Below, piece by piece: positions 1-8,501 of a stretch of 64,000 bases of DNA. A model generated the notes under the pieces. The model saw only the letters and a list, made by a program, of their open reading frames with translations, was not told where the DNA came from and did not search any database. The stretch comes from Metabacillus litoralis (GTDB lineage: Bacteria; Bacillota; Bacilli; Bacillales; Bacillaceae): the NCBI RefSeq assembly GCF_007994985.1, contig NZ_VOQF01000006.1, forward strand, positions 310,001-374,000, given 5' to 3'. The position numbers and the translations under genes are program-made. How positions within the stretch are numbered: the first letter of the stretch is position 1; each line of letters begins with the position of its first letter.

Positions 1-608
1 TGCTCCTCGTCTTGTTCAACAACAAGTTTGGGTTCTCTTAAATACTTCCATAAGATAAGACCAACGATGATCCCAGGAATGGCGATGATATAAAATGCTG
101 ATCTCCAGCCTAAGGCTACTGCTAGGGAAACGGTCAAAACTGGTGCCATTGCACCTCCAATTAAAGAGGAAGCGCTTTGGATGACACCCATATTAAATCC
201 CCTTCTTTTCTCAGAGGACTCCGCCATGACAATCGATTGAACTAACGGCATGACGGGCCCTTCAGCTAATCCCATGATGATTCTCGTCATAATTAAAGCA
301 AAAAACGAACCGACAAGTCCGGTTAGTAAGGTAGCAATTGAAAAAACAAAAACAAAGATAACGAGCATTACCTTCTTTTTCCCTATAAAATCGGAAAGAC
401 TAGCGAAGATTAACGTAGAGATTCCAAAGAATAAACTTGTAATCCCAACTGTTAAACCAAGCTGTGTATTTGATAGATTTAAATCCGGTCCCATGATAGG
501 AAAAACAAACCCTAAACTTAATCGATCTAAAAACACAAGCCCGACAACGAAAAACATAATGATGACAAGGAAATTCTCATAACGTTTGCTTTTGCTTAAT
601 TCATTCAT
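1..608 (-). CDS. MFS transporter, ACS-like (partial, N-terminal half)
   Basis: The gene runs off the left edge, so only the first 202 codons are seen, from the ATG at 608. The protein has an early membrane segment (FLVIIMFFVVGLVFLDR), the MFS loop-2/3 signature SDFIGKKK, and RIIMGLAEGP in helix 4, which fits the anion:cation symporter branch that imports aromatic acids, hexuronates and similar organic anions. It is the last gene seen of a run that starts at the dioxygenase (5777), 58 bp after the FAD monooxygenase stop. From that position I infer uptake of the aromatic substrate. A one-mismatch cre box lies at 639-652. The substrate cannot be decided from sequence. Confidence 0.85.
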   Translation of the reverse strand, partial: MNELSKSKRYENFLVIIMFFVVGLVFLDRLSLGFVFPIMGPDLNLSNTQLGLTVGITSLFFGISTLIFASLSDFIGKKKVMLVIFVFVFSIATLLTGLVGSFFALIMTRIIMGLAEGPVMPLVQSIVMAESSEKRRGFNMGVIQSASSLIGGAMAPVLTVSLAVALGWRSAFYIIAIPGIIVGLILWKYLREPKLVVEQDEE

Positions 609-638
609 TCAAATGCCCCCTTATATAATTATTCAAAT

Positions 639-652
639 TGAAAACGCATACA
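639..652. promoter_or_regulatory. cre-like CcpA site before MFS gene
   Basis: TGAAAACGCATACA matches the consensus TGWAARCGYTWNCW with one mismatch. It lies in the 58-bp gap between the FAD monooxygenase stop and the MFS start. Confidence 0.45.
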
Positions 653-666
653 TTTTTTATTATTCT

Positions 667-1821
667 TTAAACGTTTAACTCAGATAAGAAAGGTTCATTC
701 ATTTTTTCAAGAGTCATCTTTAAAAACTCTCCAACATTTACTTTTTCCGTCATTCTTCCAGCAGAGGTTAACAATTCCCATTCAACTAATTGGTCGGAAT
801 TCTCTACAATCATTTTGCAGCGTTCAAAACGTTTTTCCATAAATGCCTCCATTGTTTCTTGAACAGGGAGATTATGTTTTAAAATATCAGCTAAAACAAC
901 GACATCTTCAATCGCAATTGAAGCACCTTGACCTAGATGTGGAGCTGTACCATGTGCCGCATCACCGACTAGTAAAACATTTCCTTTATACCACGGACTT
1001 TTCATAAGATGCGTAAATATCGGCCGGTAAACCACTTCAGAGGGATCAACAATTTGCTTAGCTATACCAGCAATGATTCCTCCAAATTCAGTCATCCTTT
1101 CCTTTAATAAATTATGCAATTGATTATTAGGAAACTTAGGATTCCCTGGTTCATTTGTTGTAACAAGTAGGTACATTAAGTCATCGGACATAGGAACCAA
1201 CCCTGCTTTAGCGTCCTTTCCATAATAAAAAAGGCCTTTGTCAATTTCTTTTGGTCGTGGTAGATTATACCTCCAAACTCCTTGCCCACTATAACGTTGC
1301 TCAATTTCACCAAACAGTAATGTTCTAACCTTAGAGTTAGCACCGTCTGAGCCGATAACTAAATCGTAAGTGGCAGTTATTCCATTATTCAGCGCGACCT
1401 TAACACCGTTTTCTTTGTTTTCAATTGTATTAACAGTCGTCCCCATATAAATCTTTGTATCTGTTGATTCAACGGCTTCAAACAAAATATTGTGTAGCTG
1501 TCTTCTTGAGATACCATTAACACCAGGGTACCCTACAATGGTTGGGGAAGCTGTATGAAACAAGAAATGGCCTTGACCTGTATAATAATCAAAACCTGGA
1601 TATGAAGTGCCTTGTTCCATACAAGCATCTGCTAAGCCAATTTCATTGAGAGCTCTTAAAGCATTAGGTGGCTGAATAATTCCTACTCCATACACGTTCC
1701 ACTCTAATTCCTTTTCAGCTATTTCTACTTCGATCCCAATTTTATTTAAAGCAATAGCTGCTGACAAGCCACTAATTCCTCCACCAACAACCAGTACCTT
1801 TTTTACATATTGATTTGTCAT
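667..1821 (-). CDS. FAD-dependent aromatic ring monooxygenase
   Basis: The protein has 384 residues, the usual length of single-component flavin hydroxylases (salicylate, 3-hydroxybenzoate and 6-hydroxynicotinate hydroxylase type). Residues 9-18 hold the dinucleotide fold VLVVGGGISG. A mid-protein GSDGANSKVR matches the DG motif, and GDAAHGTAPHLGQGAS near residue 285 is the GD motif that contacts the FAD ribityl chain. It probably hydroxylates a phenolic or heteroaromatic acid using NAD(P)H and O2 to give the diol cleaved by the dioxygenase at 5777. It lies 61 bp downstream of the cyclase in the same run. The exact substrate is unknown. Confidence 0.85.
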   Translation of the reverse strand: MTNQYVKKVLVVGGGISGLSAAIALNKIGIEVEIAEKELEWNVYGVGIIQPPNALRALNEIGLADACMEQGTSYPGFDYYTGQGHFLFHTASPTIVGYPGVNGISRRQLHNILFEAVESTDTKIYMGTTVNTIENKENGVKVALNNGITATYDLVIGSDGANSKVRTLLFGEIEQRYSGQGVWRYNLPRPKEIDKGLFYYGKDAKAGLVPMSDDLMYLLVTTNEPGNPKFPNNQLHNLLKERMTEFGGIIAGIAKQIVDPSEVVYRPIFTHLMKSPWYKGNVLLVGDAAHGTAPHLGQGASIAIEDVVVLADILKHNLPVQETMEAFMEKRFERCKMIVENSDQLVEWELLTSAGRMTEKVNVGEFLKMTLEKMNEPFLSELNV

Positions 1822-1882
1822 GCTAGTACCTCCTCACATTTTTTGAAGTGCTTGCAAAACGCTAATTTTAGATTTAGTGCTT

Positions 1883-2635
1883 TTAATCAATGATCGCAAC
1901 TGCCCTCGTCCAGCCTGCGCTCGCTCCCTTTATTTTCACTGGAAACACAGATACTTTAAAGCCATAGGGTGGCAATTGATCTAAGTTTGCTAGTTTTTCA
2001 ATTTGACAGTATTCCTTTTCTTTTCCTGCATAATGAGCGGCCCATAGAACACCTTCACGTGGATTTTGTTTATAGTCTGCCGCTTGGACGGCGAGTGGTG
2101 TATCCCATCCCCATCCGTCCGTACCCATCACTTTTATTCCTTGATCAATTAACCAAAGTGTTGCTTCAGCTGAGACACCTACATGAATTTCACTATAGGT
2201 AGATTGGTATCTCTTTTTATCTGCATCACATCGGATCATGACGATATCGAAAGGCTTCAATTTGTAGTCCATACTATCAAGTTTTTCTTGAACATCCTCA
2301 ACAGTGATCGCATATCCTAAAGGTTTGTCTGTAAAATCAAGCACTACACCATCGTTAAAAAACCATTCCAGCGGCATTTCATCAATGGTACGAGCAGGCT
2401 TGCCTTCTGAAGTCGGCCAGTAATGCCAAGGGGCATCAACATGAGTTCCAGCATGACTAGTTAAAGTTAGAAATTCACCGGCCAGCCCTTTTCTCTCTGG
2501 AAAGTCATCAGGAGTCACTCCAACAAGCTTTGCACCAAACTCTGCTCCTTCTTCATGTGTTTCATAACGTATAGAAAAAGGAAGAGGATCCTTTAAATCC
2601 TCTTCAATTGATACACTAAGGTCCACAATTCTCAT
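1883..2635 (-). CDS. Cyclase / kynurenine formamidase-like metal hydrolase
   Basis: The 250-residue protein carries the cyclase-family metal site SHAGTHVDAPWHY near residues 60-75 (the HxGTHxDxPxH pattern) and no signal peptide. Members of this Pfam family hydrolyse N-formylkynurenine, isatin or lactone/amide bonds with Mn or Zn. Here it follows the FAH gene by 21 bp. In this operon it more likely opens a ring or amide intermediate of the aromatic pathway than acts in tryptophan breakdown, because no other kynurenine gene is present. That role is inference. Confidence 0.8.
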   Translation of the reverse strand: MRIVDLSVSIEEDLKDPLPFSIRYETHEEGAEFGAKLVGVTPDDFPERKGLAGEFLTLTSHAGTHVDAPWHYWPTSEGKPARTIDEMPLEWFFNDGVVLDFTDKPLGYAITVEDVQEKLDSMDYKLKPFDIVMIRCDADKKRYQSTYSEIHVGVSAEATLWLIDQGIKVMGTDGWGWDTPLAVQAADYKQNPREGVLWAAHYAGKEKEYCQIEKLANLDQLPPYGFKVSVFPVKIKGASAGWTRAVAIID

Positions 2636-2656
2636 CCTAGTCTTATCCCTTCTATA

Positions 2657-3565
2657 TTAAATAATCTTATTTTTTAGAGAGCCGAGTCCAGTAATCTTCA
2701 ATTCCACTTCGTCTCCAGGCTCTAACCAAGGATGCACTTCTGTTCCAAGCTCCATTAGGCAACCGAAACCAACTGTTCCTGATCCAATGATATCGCCTGG
2801 ATATAAGGTCACTTCTTCGGAAGCTCTTTCAATCATGTTGCCAAAGCTAAAGAAGATATCTTTAAAATTTCCTCTCGAAAGAACCTCTCCATTTACTGAT
2901 GCGGTCATTTCGAGATCAAAGACATGACCAATTTTATACGAATCTAGTTCATCTTTTGTTAGAATATAAGGCCCAATAGACGTAGCGAAATCCTTTCCTT
3001 TTGCAGGTCCTAGAAGCACTTTCATCTCTTTCATTTGTAGATCACGTGCAGACCAATCATTCAAAATGGTATAACCAAAGATATAATCTTCAGCTTCACT
3101 AGCTTTAATGTTTTTTCCTTCTTTTCCAATAACACATGCCAATTCGAGCTCATAATCAAGTCTCGAACACTTAGCAGGTCGCTTTACCTCTTCGTTTGGT
3201 CCCTTCATTGAATGAGGATTGGAAAAGTAGAAAATCGGCATTTCATACCATTCCGGTGCCACCGTATCACCGTTTCGCTTTGTTGCGTTTTTGACATGAG
3301 TTTCAAAGGCAACAAAGTCTCGAAAACTAGTTGGATTTGGTAAAGGTGGAGCAAGACGTACCTCTTCCAATGAATAGGATGGGACATCTTTATCACTAAC
3401 TAGCGATTGTACAATAGGTAGATATTTATCTTGATTCCTGATAAGTTCTACAATTGAATCAGGTAAATTCCCTTCAGATGCGAGATTCAAATCTATCACT
3501 CTATCATTTTCAAGACATCCTACACGCATATTTCCTTTCGAATCGTAAAATGTCACAAATTTCAT
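2657..3565 (-). CDS. Fumarylacetoacetate hydrolase (FAH) family protein
   Basis: 302 residues with a divergent N-terminal domain and the C-terminal FAH fold. DYELELACVIGKEG supplies the acidic metal ligands and LNDWSARDLQ is the second family motif. Relatives are fumarylpyruvate or acylpyruvate hydrolases, oxalocrotonate decarboxylases and 2-hydroxypentadienoate hydratases. Placed after an extradiol dioxygenase and an alpha/beta hydrolase, it would process the ring-fission product, as in meta-cleavage pathways. It follows the hydrolase stop (3584) by 18 bp. I cannot tell hydrolase from hydratase or decarboxylase activity. Confidence 0.85.
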   Translation of the reverse strand: MKFVTFYDSKGNMRVGCLENDRVIDLNLASEGNLPDSIVELIRNQDKYLPIVQSLVSDKDVPSYSLEEVRLAPPLPNPTSFRDFVAFETHVKNATKRNGDTVAPEWYEMPIFYFSNPHSMKGPNEEVKRPAKCSRLDYELELACVIGKEGKNIKASEAEDYIFGYTILNDWSARDLQMKEMKVLLGPAKGKDFATSIGPYILTKDELDSYKIGHVFDLEMTASVNGEVLSRGNFKDIFFSFGNMIERASEEVTLYPGDIIGSGTVGFGCLMELGTEVHPWLEPGDEVELKITGLGSLKNKII

Positions 3566-3583
3566 TTACTAAGGGCCCCCTTG

Positions 3584-4690
3584 TTAGTTCGTTAACTGTT
3601 CCTTGAGCCAATCATACATTTCGTACGTTTCTGTAATATTATCCACTTGGCAATGAGAAGAACCTGGACTGCTTTTCGAAACAATTTTTAACCATCTTGG
3701 GCAAGTTAAATCATTATATACGTTATAGGCATTATCCACTGTATTTTGGCGATCATCTTCACCATGGATAATATAAGTAGGCATTTGAATTTTTTCGGCA
3801 ACACCGCGAAGGTTATAATGCTCCAGTTTAGCTCTTGCAGCCGGCATGTCTTCCACACCGAAAATATGTTGTAATATCTTTGCTAAAGGGTGATTGTCAG
3901 GTCGTTTTCTCCAAACATCGTTGTAGTCATAAACAGCTCCCCAGATCGCACATGCTTTAAATCTTGGTTCAAATGCTGCACATCTTGCTGCCATATAACC
4001 ACCCATTGAAACAGCCATAATTCCAATACGTTCAGGATCGACATCTAAATTGTCAACGGCCCATTCATATGCAGCTGTTCCAGCTGTATTATAATCATGT
4101 CTTGAATGAATTTTGTGAAGTCGCAATGCCCCACCCTGACCAGGTCCATCAAGAGCTAAAAGGGAAATACCTCTTTGATTTAAGAACTGTGCAGGTCCAT
4201 AGTATAATTCTTCTGCTGTTGAATCTAAGCCACCGAACATCACCATTAAAGGTCCTCTTTTTTGACCGGGTGCTTCAAAGAAATACCCTGGAAGAGATGC
4301 ATGCTCAAATGGTACATTAACTGCCTTTGGTGGAATGTCTAGCAATTCTCCAGCTTTTCTAAAGGAATCAACTGACTTTAAATAGGTTGGCAGTTTTCGC
4401 TCATCATCTGGTTGAAGGAAAAATTCAGCGGTACGGAAGTAGTTTGCTGTACGTAAATAACCTGCTTTCGCCGTCTCCTTATGACCTTTATCCATTGCAT
4501 CATTTGCAGTTGATAATGACTTATGACCAGCATTCATCCATTCGTTATGAAAACTATCAAAATCACCAAGCTTCATTCGACTGGCAGCATCTAAAATCTC
4601 ATTTACTTCACCGCCTCCAAAATAAGATTGGCTAATCATTCGTACGATTTGATAAGACCACATATAGTTCTCAGGAAAAAAGTGCCACAT
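3584..4690 (-). CDS. Alpha/beta hydrolase, C-C hydrolase type
   Basis: The 368-residue protein has about 120 residues of helical N-terminal domain before the hydrolase core. The nucleophile elbow is AVSMGGY (Ser in SMGG), the acid is in HGEDDRQN and the catalytic His is in SSHCQVDN. This layout resembles 2,6-dihydroxypseudooxynicotine hydrolase and FrsA-like esterases, and the former cleaves C-C bonds. An AAAGGA site lies 10 nt before the ATG. With the dioxygenase upstream and the FAH enzyme downstream, hydrolysis of a ring-cleavage product is the likely role. Cytoplasmic. Confidence 0.8.
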   Translation of the reverse strand: MWHFFPENYMWSYQIVRMISQSYFGGGEVNEILDAASRMKLGDFDSFHNEWMNAGHKSLSTANDAMDKGHKETAKAGYLRTANYFRTAEFFLQPDDERKLPTYLKSVDSFRKAGELLDIPPKAVNVPFEHASLPGYFFEAPGQKRGPLMVMFGGLDSTAEELYYGPAQFLNQRGISLLALDGPGQGGALRLHKIHSRHDYNTAGTAAYEWAVDNLDVDPERIGIMAVSMGGYMAARCAAFEPRFKACAIWGAVYDYNDVWRKRPDNHPLAKILQHIFGVEDMPAARAKLEHYNLRGVAEKIQMPTYIIHGEDDRQNTVDNAYNVYNDLTCPRWLKIVSKSSPGSSHCQVDNITETYEMYDWLKEQLTN

Positions 4691-4829
4691 CTACAAAACA
4701 TCCTTTCTAACGATTCTGTATCTTAAACTTGGCTAGGGAGGTCACATTTGCGGAGGTCTGGGAGTCTCTACTTTTCCCCTACTATCTCTCCCATTGACTC
4801 ACACAATTACTTTAGACATAACCTGTAAA

Positions 4830-5777
4830 TTACTTAATAATTTTCCCGGATTTATCCCACGGCATTTCTCTACCCCAAGCATCATTTGGATTTTCTTCAA
4901 GACTCCATCTGTATGGACCAAAGTCAGGTGCGAAGACTAAATGTGCTCCAGCATACAACTCAAAACGATTTCCGCCTGGCTCATCAACATAGAAGAAAAA
5001 GCCTTCTGCAAGTGCATGACGAGTTGGTCCACCCATTGCTAACTCGTATCCGCTTTCAATAATATGGTCAGCTGCTAATAAAACCTCTTCTCTACTCTCA
5101 ACTGCATAGCAAACGTGGTTAAAGCCACCTGGTTTTCCATTATGAGACTTTAGAAAAGCAATATCATGAGAAAGGTTTGTCACAGAAAGCCAAGCACCGA
5201 TTTCAGGACTTCCTGGTTCATTTGCGTCTAAAAAGATTCCTTCATTATAGCGGAATCCGATATTTTGATAGAATTCACGATCTTTTGTCACATCGTTACT
5301 ATGTAGTGTAATGTGATCAATACGACGTGGAGAAATTCCGCGCCCAGGATTTTTTTGCGGACGATTTTTCCACTTACTTTGTAGTGCAACTGGCGCTTCA
5401 TAAACTTCTACATCCCAGAAGATTTCCTCTAAATGACCATCAGGTGATTGAAATTGATATGCACGACCATGACCTAGGTCACCTTCAATCCAACCAATTC
5501 CCTGTCCAAACTTTTCAATTTGTGCTGCGGCTTCTTCAAGGGCAGCTGGGCTGTCAGCTCTCCAGCCAATATGGCCAAGACCAGGTTCTTTTCCTTCTGT
5601 GATTTTTAAACTGTGGTGATAGTGTTCGCCCCATGCACGGAAATAGACCGAATTTCCTTTTCTCCCTGACTCCTCTAAACCAATGATATTTTTAAAGAAA
5701 TCGGCTGATTCTTCTAATTTTGGGCTGATTAATTCAACGTGTGCAAGATGTGAGAAATAATGTGGATTTTTATACAT
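4830..5777 (-). CDS. Extradiol (catechol 2,3-) dioxygenase, VOC family
   Basis: 315 residues from the ATG at 5777, which has GGAGGG 7 nt upstream; an ATG 15 nt earlier overlaps that ribosome site and is unlikely. Two tandem VOC domains occupy residues 8-120 and 145-270. The Fe(II) ligands in the second are the His of RRIDHITLH, the His of FNHVCYAV and the Glu of NRFELYAG, so the 2-His-1-Glu triad is intact. The enzyme should open a catechol-like ring next to the hydroxyls. It is the first gene of the aromatic operon, with a cre box and a TATAAT upstream. Confidence 0.88.
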   Translation of the reverse strand: MYKNPHYFSHLAHVELISPKLEESADFFKNIIGLEESGRKGNSVYFRAWGEHYHHSLKITEGKEPGLGHIGWRADSPAALEEAAAQIEKFGQGIGWIEGDLGHGRAYQFQSPDGHLEEIFWDVEVYEAPVALQSKWKNRPQKNPGRGISPRRIDHITLHSNDVTKDREFYQNIGFRYNEGIFLDANEPGSPEIGAWLSVTNLSHDIAFLKSHNGKPGGFNHVCYAVESREEVLLAADHIIESGYELAMGGPTRHALAEGFFFYVDEPGGNRFELYAGAHLVFAPDFGPYRWSLEENPNDAWGREMPWDKSGKIIK

Positions 5778-5861
5778 AAAGTTACCCTCCAATAATAAGC
5801 TTTTTTTTAAACAGCCATATAAAAGCTGTGTATTTAACTTAATTATAAGGAAGGAAACGTT

Positions 5862-5875
5862 TGAAAACGTTTACT
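5862..5875. promoter_or_regulatory. cre box (CcpA) before the aromatic operon
   Basis: TGAAAACGTTTACT matches TGWAARCGYTWNCW fully, and a second partly overlapping half (GGAAACGTTT) precedes it at 5853. On the minus strand a TATAAT lies at 5847-5842, so the site covers the expected -35 region of the dioxygenase promoter. Repression by CcpA is inferred. Confidence 0.7.
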
Positions 5876-5890
5876 TTTTTAAGATAAATC

Positions 5891-6826
5891 TTACCGATTT
5901 TTATCTTTTTCTAAATATTTGTATAAATAACGGAGGTCGCTTTCTTCAACAAATTCATACCCCTCAGTACCCTCCCTGTTCCTTCTAGGAGTTGGAAAAG
6001 ATTTTGTTTGATTCTTTCGATATTGATAAGGGGTCGTATGAAATGTGTCTTTGAATAATTTATGGAACGTATTTAAGTTTGTAAAACCACACTCCATTGC
6101 GATCTGAATGATAGGCAAATCAGTTTCTAATAAGTAATGAAGAGCATGTTCAAGGCGAATCCCATTTAAATATTTAAGAAAGGTTTGTCCCATATGCTGT
6201 TGAAAATATCTGGATAAGTATGGAGGAGTTAATTGTTCGGTTTCTGCAACCTCATCAAGGGTAAGAGGGTGCGTGTAATTTTTCTCTATGTAGTCAGTAA
6301 TTCTGTTCATTCTTTCGATATTCTTTTTGCTAGTTTGTTTTAATTCATGATGATTTTTCACTTTGAAGTTGGTAACAAGATGATAGATGATGTCCAACAG
6401 AAAGGAATGAACCTTTAAATCATAGCTTTCCTTTTTTTCTTTTACTGTCAGACATAACTGTGTGAGTAGAGTTCGAATTTCATCAAATTGCTGCTGGTTT
6501 TCATGGAGAAAAGATTGGCATTTAAATCGTTCTTGCTCAATTTTTTTGTAGCATTTTTTCATAAATGAAATAGGAATTTGAACAATCAATATCGTATTAT
6601 CTTCATCTGATTCAACTCCGTGAATTTCGTTACTATTTATAAGGAGGAGGTCATTTTCATGTAAGATATAATCTTCTCTTCCAACATAAACGCGAACCTT
6701 ACCTTTTAACACTAGTAGAAATTCAATTCGGTCATGCCAGTGCATGGCGACATATTTGACTGTTGTCATTAATAAGAATACGGGTACTTCTTCGTTTACG
6801 ACGACACTTTCGTATGGGTAGTTCAT
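5891..6826 (-). CDS. AraC-family transcriptional regulator
   Basis: 311 residues. The N-terminal half is a cupin-like ligand domain containing AMHWHDRIEFLLVLKG. The C-terminal half, about residues 170-270, has two helix-turn-helix units (TLDEVAETEQLTPPYLSRYF and the IAMECGFTNLNTFHKLFKD recognition region). GAGGTGA precedes the ATG. It lies 11 bp after the GPH symporter stop and so is co-transcribed with it. It may control the symporter and the aromatic operon. A 40-residue tail after the HTH is not typical. Confidence 0.88.
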   Translation of the reverse strand: MNYPYESVVVNEEVPVFLLMTTVKYVAMHWHDRIEFLLVLKGKVRVYVGREDYILHENDLLLINSNEIHGVESDEDNTILIVQIPISFMKKCYKKIEQERFKCQSFLHENQQQFDEIRTLLTQLCLTVKEKKESYDLKVHSFLLDIIYHLVTNFKVKNHHELKQTSKKNIERMNRITDYIEKNYTHPLTLDEVAETEQLTPPYLSRYFQQHMGQTFLKYLNGIRLEHALHYLLETDLPIIQIAMECGFTNLNTFHKLFKDTFHTTPYQYRKNQTKSFPTPRRNREGTEGYEFVEESDLRYLYKYLEKDKNR

Positions 6827-6837
6827 AAAAGTTCACC

Positions 6838-8223
6838 TCAGCTTTTAATAACTGTTTGTTTAGAATACATCTTTTTATACATATCATTATCGATTGGATA
6901 AAATTTCATTGCAAGTATGCTTACAATGTCACTTAACAGTGGTAAAACTAAATAAAGCACAAATACTGTCCAAAAGAGTGCGGTTGTTGGTTCAGCTCCA
7001 GCTACGTAACCCGCTGCTCCCAATGCTATTCCTATAATTGTACTTCCTAATGAACTAATCATTTTCTCAACAAAGGTAAAGGTAGCACCAACTGTACCAG
7101 GGATAAACTTTCCTGTTTTATAGGTATGATAATCAATAATATCAGCAATCATTGGATTAACATTTTGATCATTTAAACGCCGAAACAACAAATTCAAAGC
7201 CAGTAACACAATAAACACGATCTTCACGAATGGGTCATCTTCAAAAGGTCTGAAGATGATCAAAATAGCAGTTACTACAACACTCCCCCACGCACCTAAC
7301 ACAAATGTTTTTTTCACTCCCAATCGAATGGCTATTCCTCCGGCAATAAATACTCCAATAAACGCTACTGGAGTGGAAACTGCTTTTACGAAAGGAAGTA
7401 AATCCAAATTTTTCACAACATAAATGTAGAAATAAACCGTTGATGCACTAGTAACAGTACTGGCTAGTTTATCAGTTGATGCTGCGACCAAAAGCATTCG
7501 TAAGGCTCTATTTTCTTTAATCACTTCAAAATAATCTTTCACTTTCATTTTTGTCGATGCTTTTATATCCATATAGAATTGTGGTTTATCCACTCCAACA
7601 ATAGAAAAAAGGCCGAGAATAAATAATAGCAAATGAAGGTCTAAGATAAGCAAAAAGACCTTCATCCATCCTTCTTGAGAGCTCATTCCTCCACTTTCTT
7701 GTAATGTTGGAACAATAGCACTAAAAATGATTAATTGAATCCCAACTGAAAATAGCCCCCCTGTAATCCCCGAAATAGGTCTGTGTTTAGGATTCCTTGT
7801 TACTATTGAAAGGGCAGATTTATTAACTGTCGTCATACATGTATATCCTATCATCCAAATTGCATACCAACTAATAACCCAAACATAATGATATTGTTGA
7901 GGGATATAAAATGGAATAACGATTATCATATACAAGCTAATTGATAGAAGAATGGATCCTATTAGTAAAAATGGTGTAAACTTACCGATTCTTGTTTGTG
8001 TTCTATCTATCATTGATCCTACGATTGGGTCAGTTATACCATCCAATAACCTCATTACTGTCATGATAATCCCAACAAATACTGGATTTAAACTTAGTGC
8101 CTCAGTTGAAAAAATGAGAAAGAACCCCATAAAGAAATAGATTTGTATATTAGATGCTGCCGAACCTGATGGGAAAAGGATTACACGCCATGTATCCAAT
8201 AATAAGTTTTTAAAATTCCCCAT
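6838..8223 (-). CDS. GPH-family sugar:cation symporter
   Basis: 461 residues, about 12 membrane segments. The family signature LLDGITDPIVGSMIDRTQTR near residues 60-80 is intact, as is the central MIADIIDYHTYKTGK. GPH transporters (MelB, XynB, YicJ type) import glycosides, pentosides or hexuronides with Na+ or H+. It is the first gene of a two-gene unit with the AraC regulator. It is a paralogue of the transporter at 19663-21132, with the same motifs but clearly divergent. The substrate is unknown; a plant glycoside would link it with the aromatic genes downstream. Confidence 0.88.
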   Translation of the reverse strand: MGNFKNLLLDTWRVILFPSGSAASNIQIYFFMGFFLIFSTEALSLNPVFVGIIMTVMRLLDGITDPIVGSMIDRTQTRIGKFTPFLLIGSILLSISLYMIIVIPFYIPQQYHYVWVISWYAIWMIGYTCMTTVNKSALSIVTRNPKHRPISGITGGLFSVGIQLIIFSAIVPTLQESGGMSSQEGWMKVFLLILDLHLLLFILGLFSIVGVDKPQFYMDIKASTKMKVKDYFEVIKENRALRMLLVAASTDKLASTVTSASTVYFYIYVVKNLDLLPFVKAVSTPVAFIGVFIAGGIAIRLGVKKTFVLGAWGSVVVTAILIIFRPFEDDPFVKIVFIVLLALNLLFRRLNDQNVNPMIADIIDYHTYKTGKFIPGTVGATFTFVEKMISSLGSTIIGIALGAAGYVAGAEPTTALFWTVFVLYLVLPLLSDIVSILAMKFYPIDNDMYKKMYSKQTVIKS

Positions 8224-8403
8224 ACAATTTCCCCATTCCTAATCTTCATATTTTCTTACGTTAAAACAAAAATGGTGACTCTCTCAGTTTACCTTTTAGC
8301 ATAGTTTTAACAATTATAACAATTCAAACATACCTTTAAATCTATAGTTTACACATTGACTTATAATAAAATATGATACATATCAGATTAGAACTTCTAA
8401 TAG

Positions 8404-8431
8404 AAAAACCATCCGTCTTGGGATGGTTTTT
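8404..8431 (-). terminator. Terminator after the GH3 surface enzyme
   Basis: The stem AAAAACCATCC / GGATGGTTTTT is perfect over 11 bp with loop 8415-8420. It is flanked by T and A runs, so it can work on both strands. It lies about 70 bp past the GH3 stop (8502). The rest of the 8224-8501 gap shows no gene. Confidence 0.75.
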
Positions 8432-8501
8432 CATTTCATTTTATATAATAGCAGTTCTTTTCTTTATTTCTATGGAGCTACATTCGTTCAATTTTGATCT
8501 A

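Noticed and set aside
5778-5792. Earlier ATG for the dioxygenase
   Set aside because: That ATG overlaps the GGAGGG ribosome site of the better start at 5777, and the extra five residues are not protein-like.
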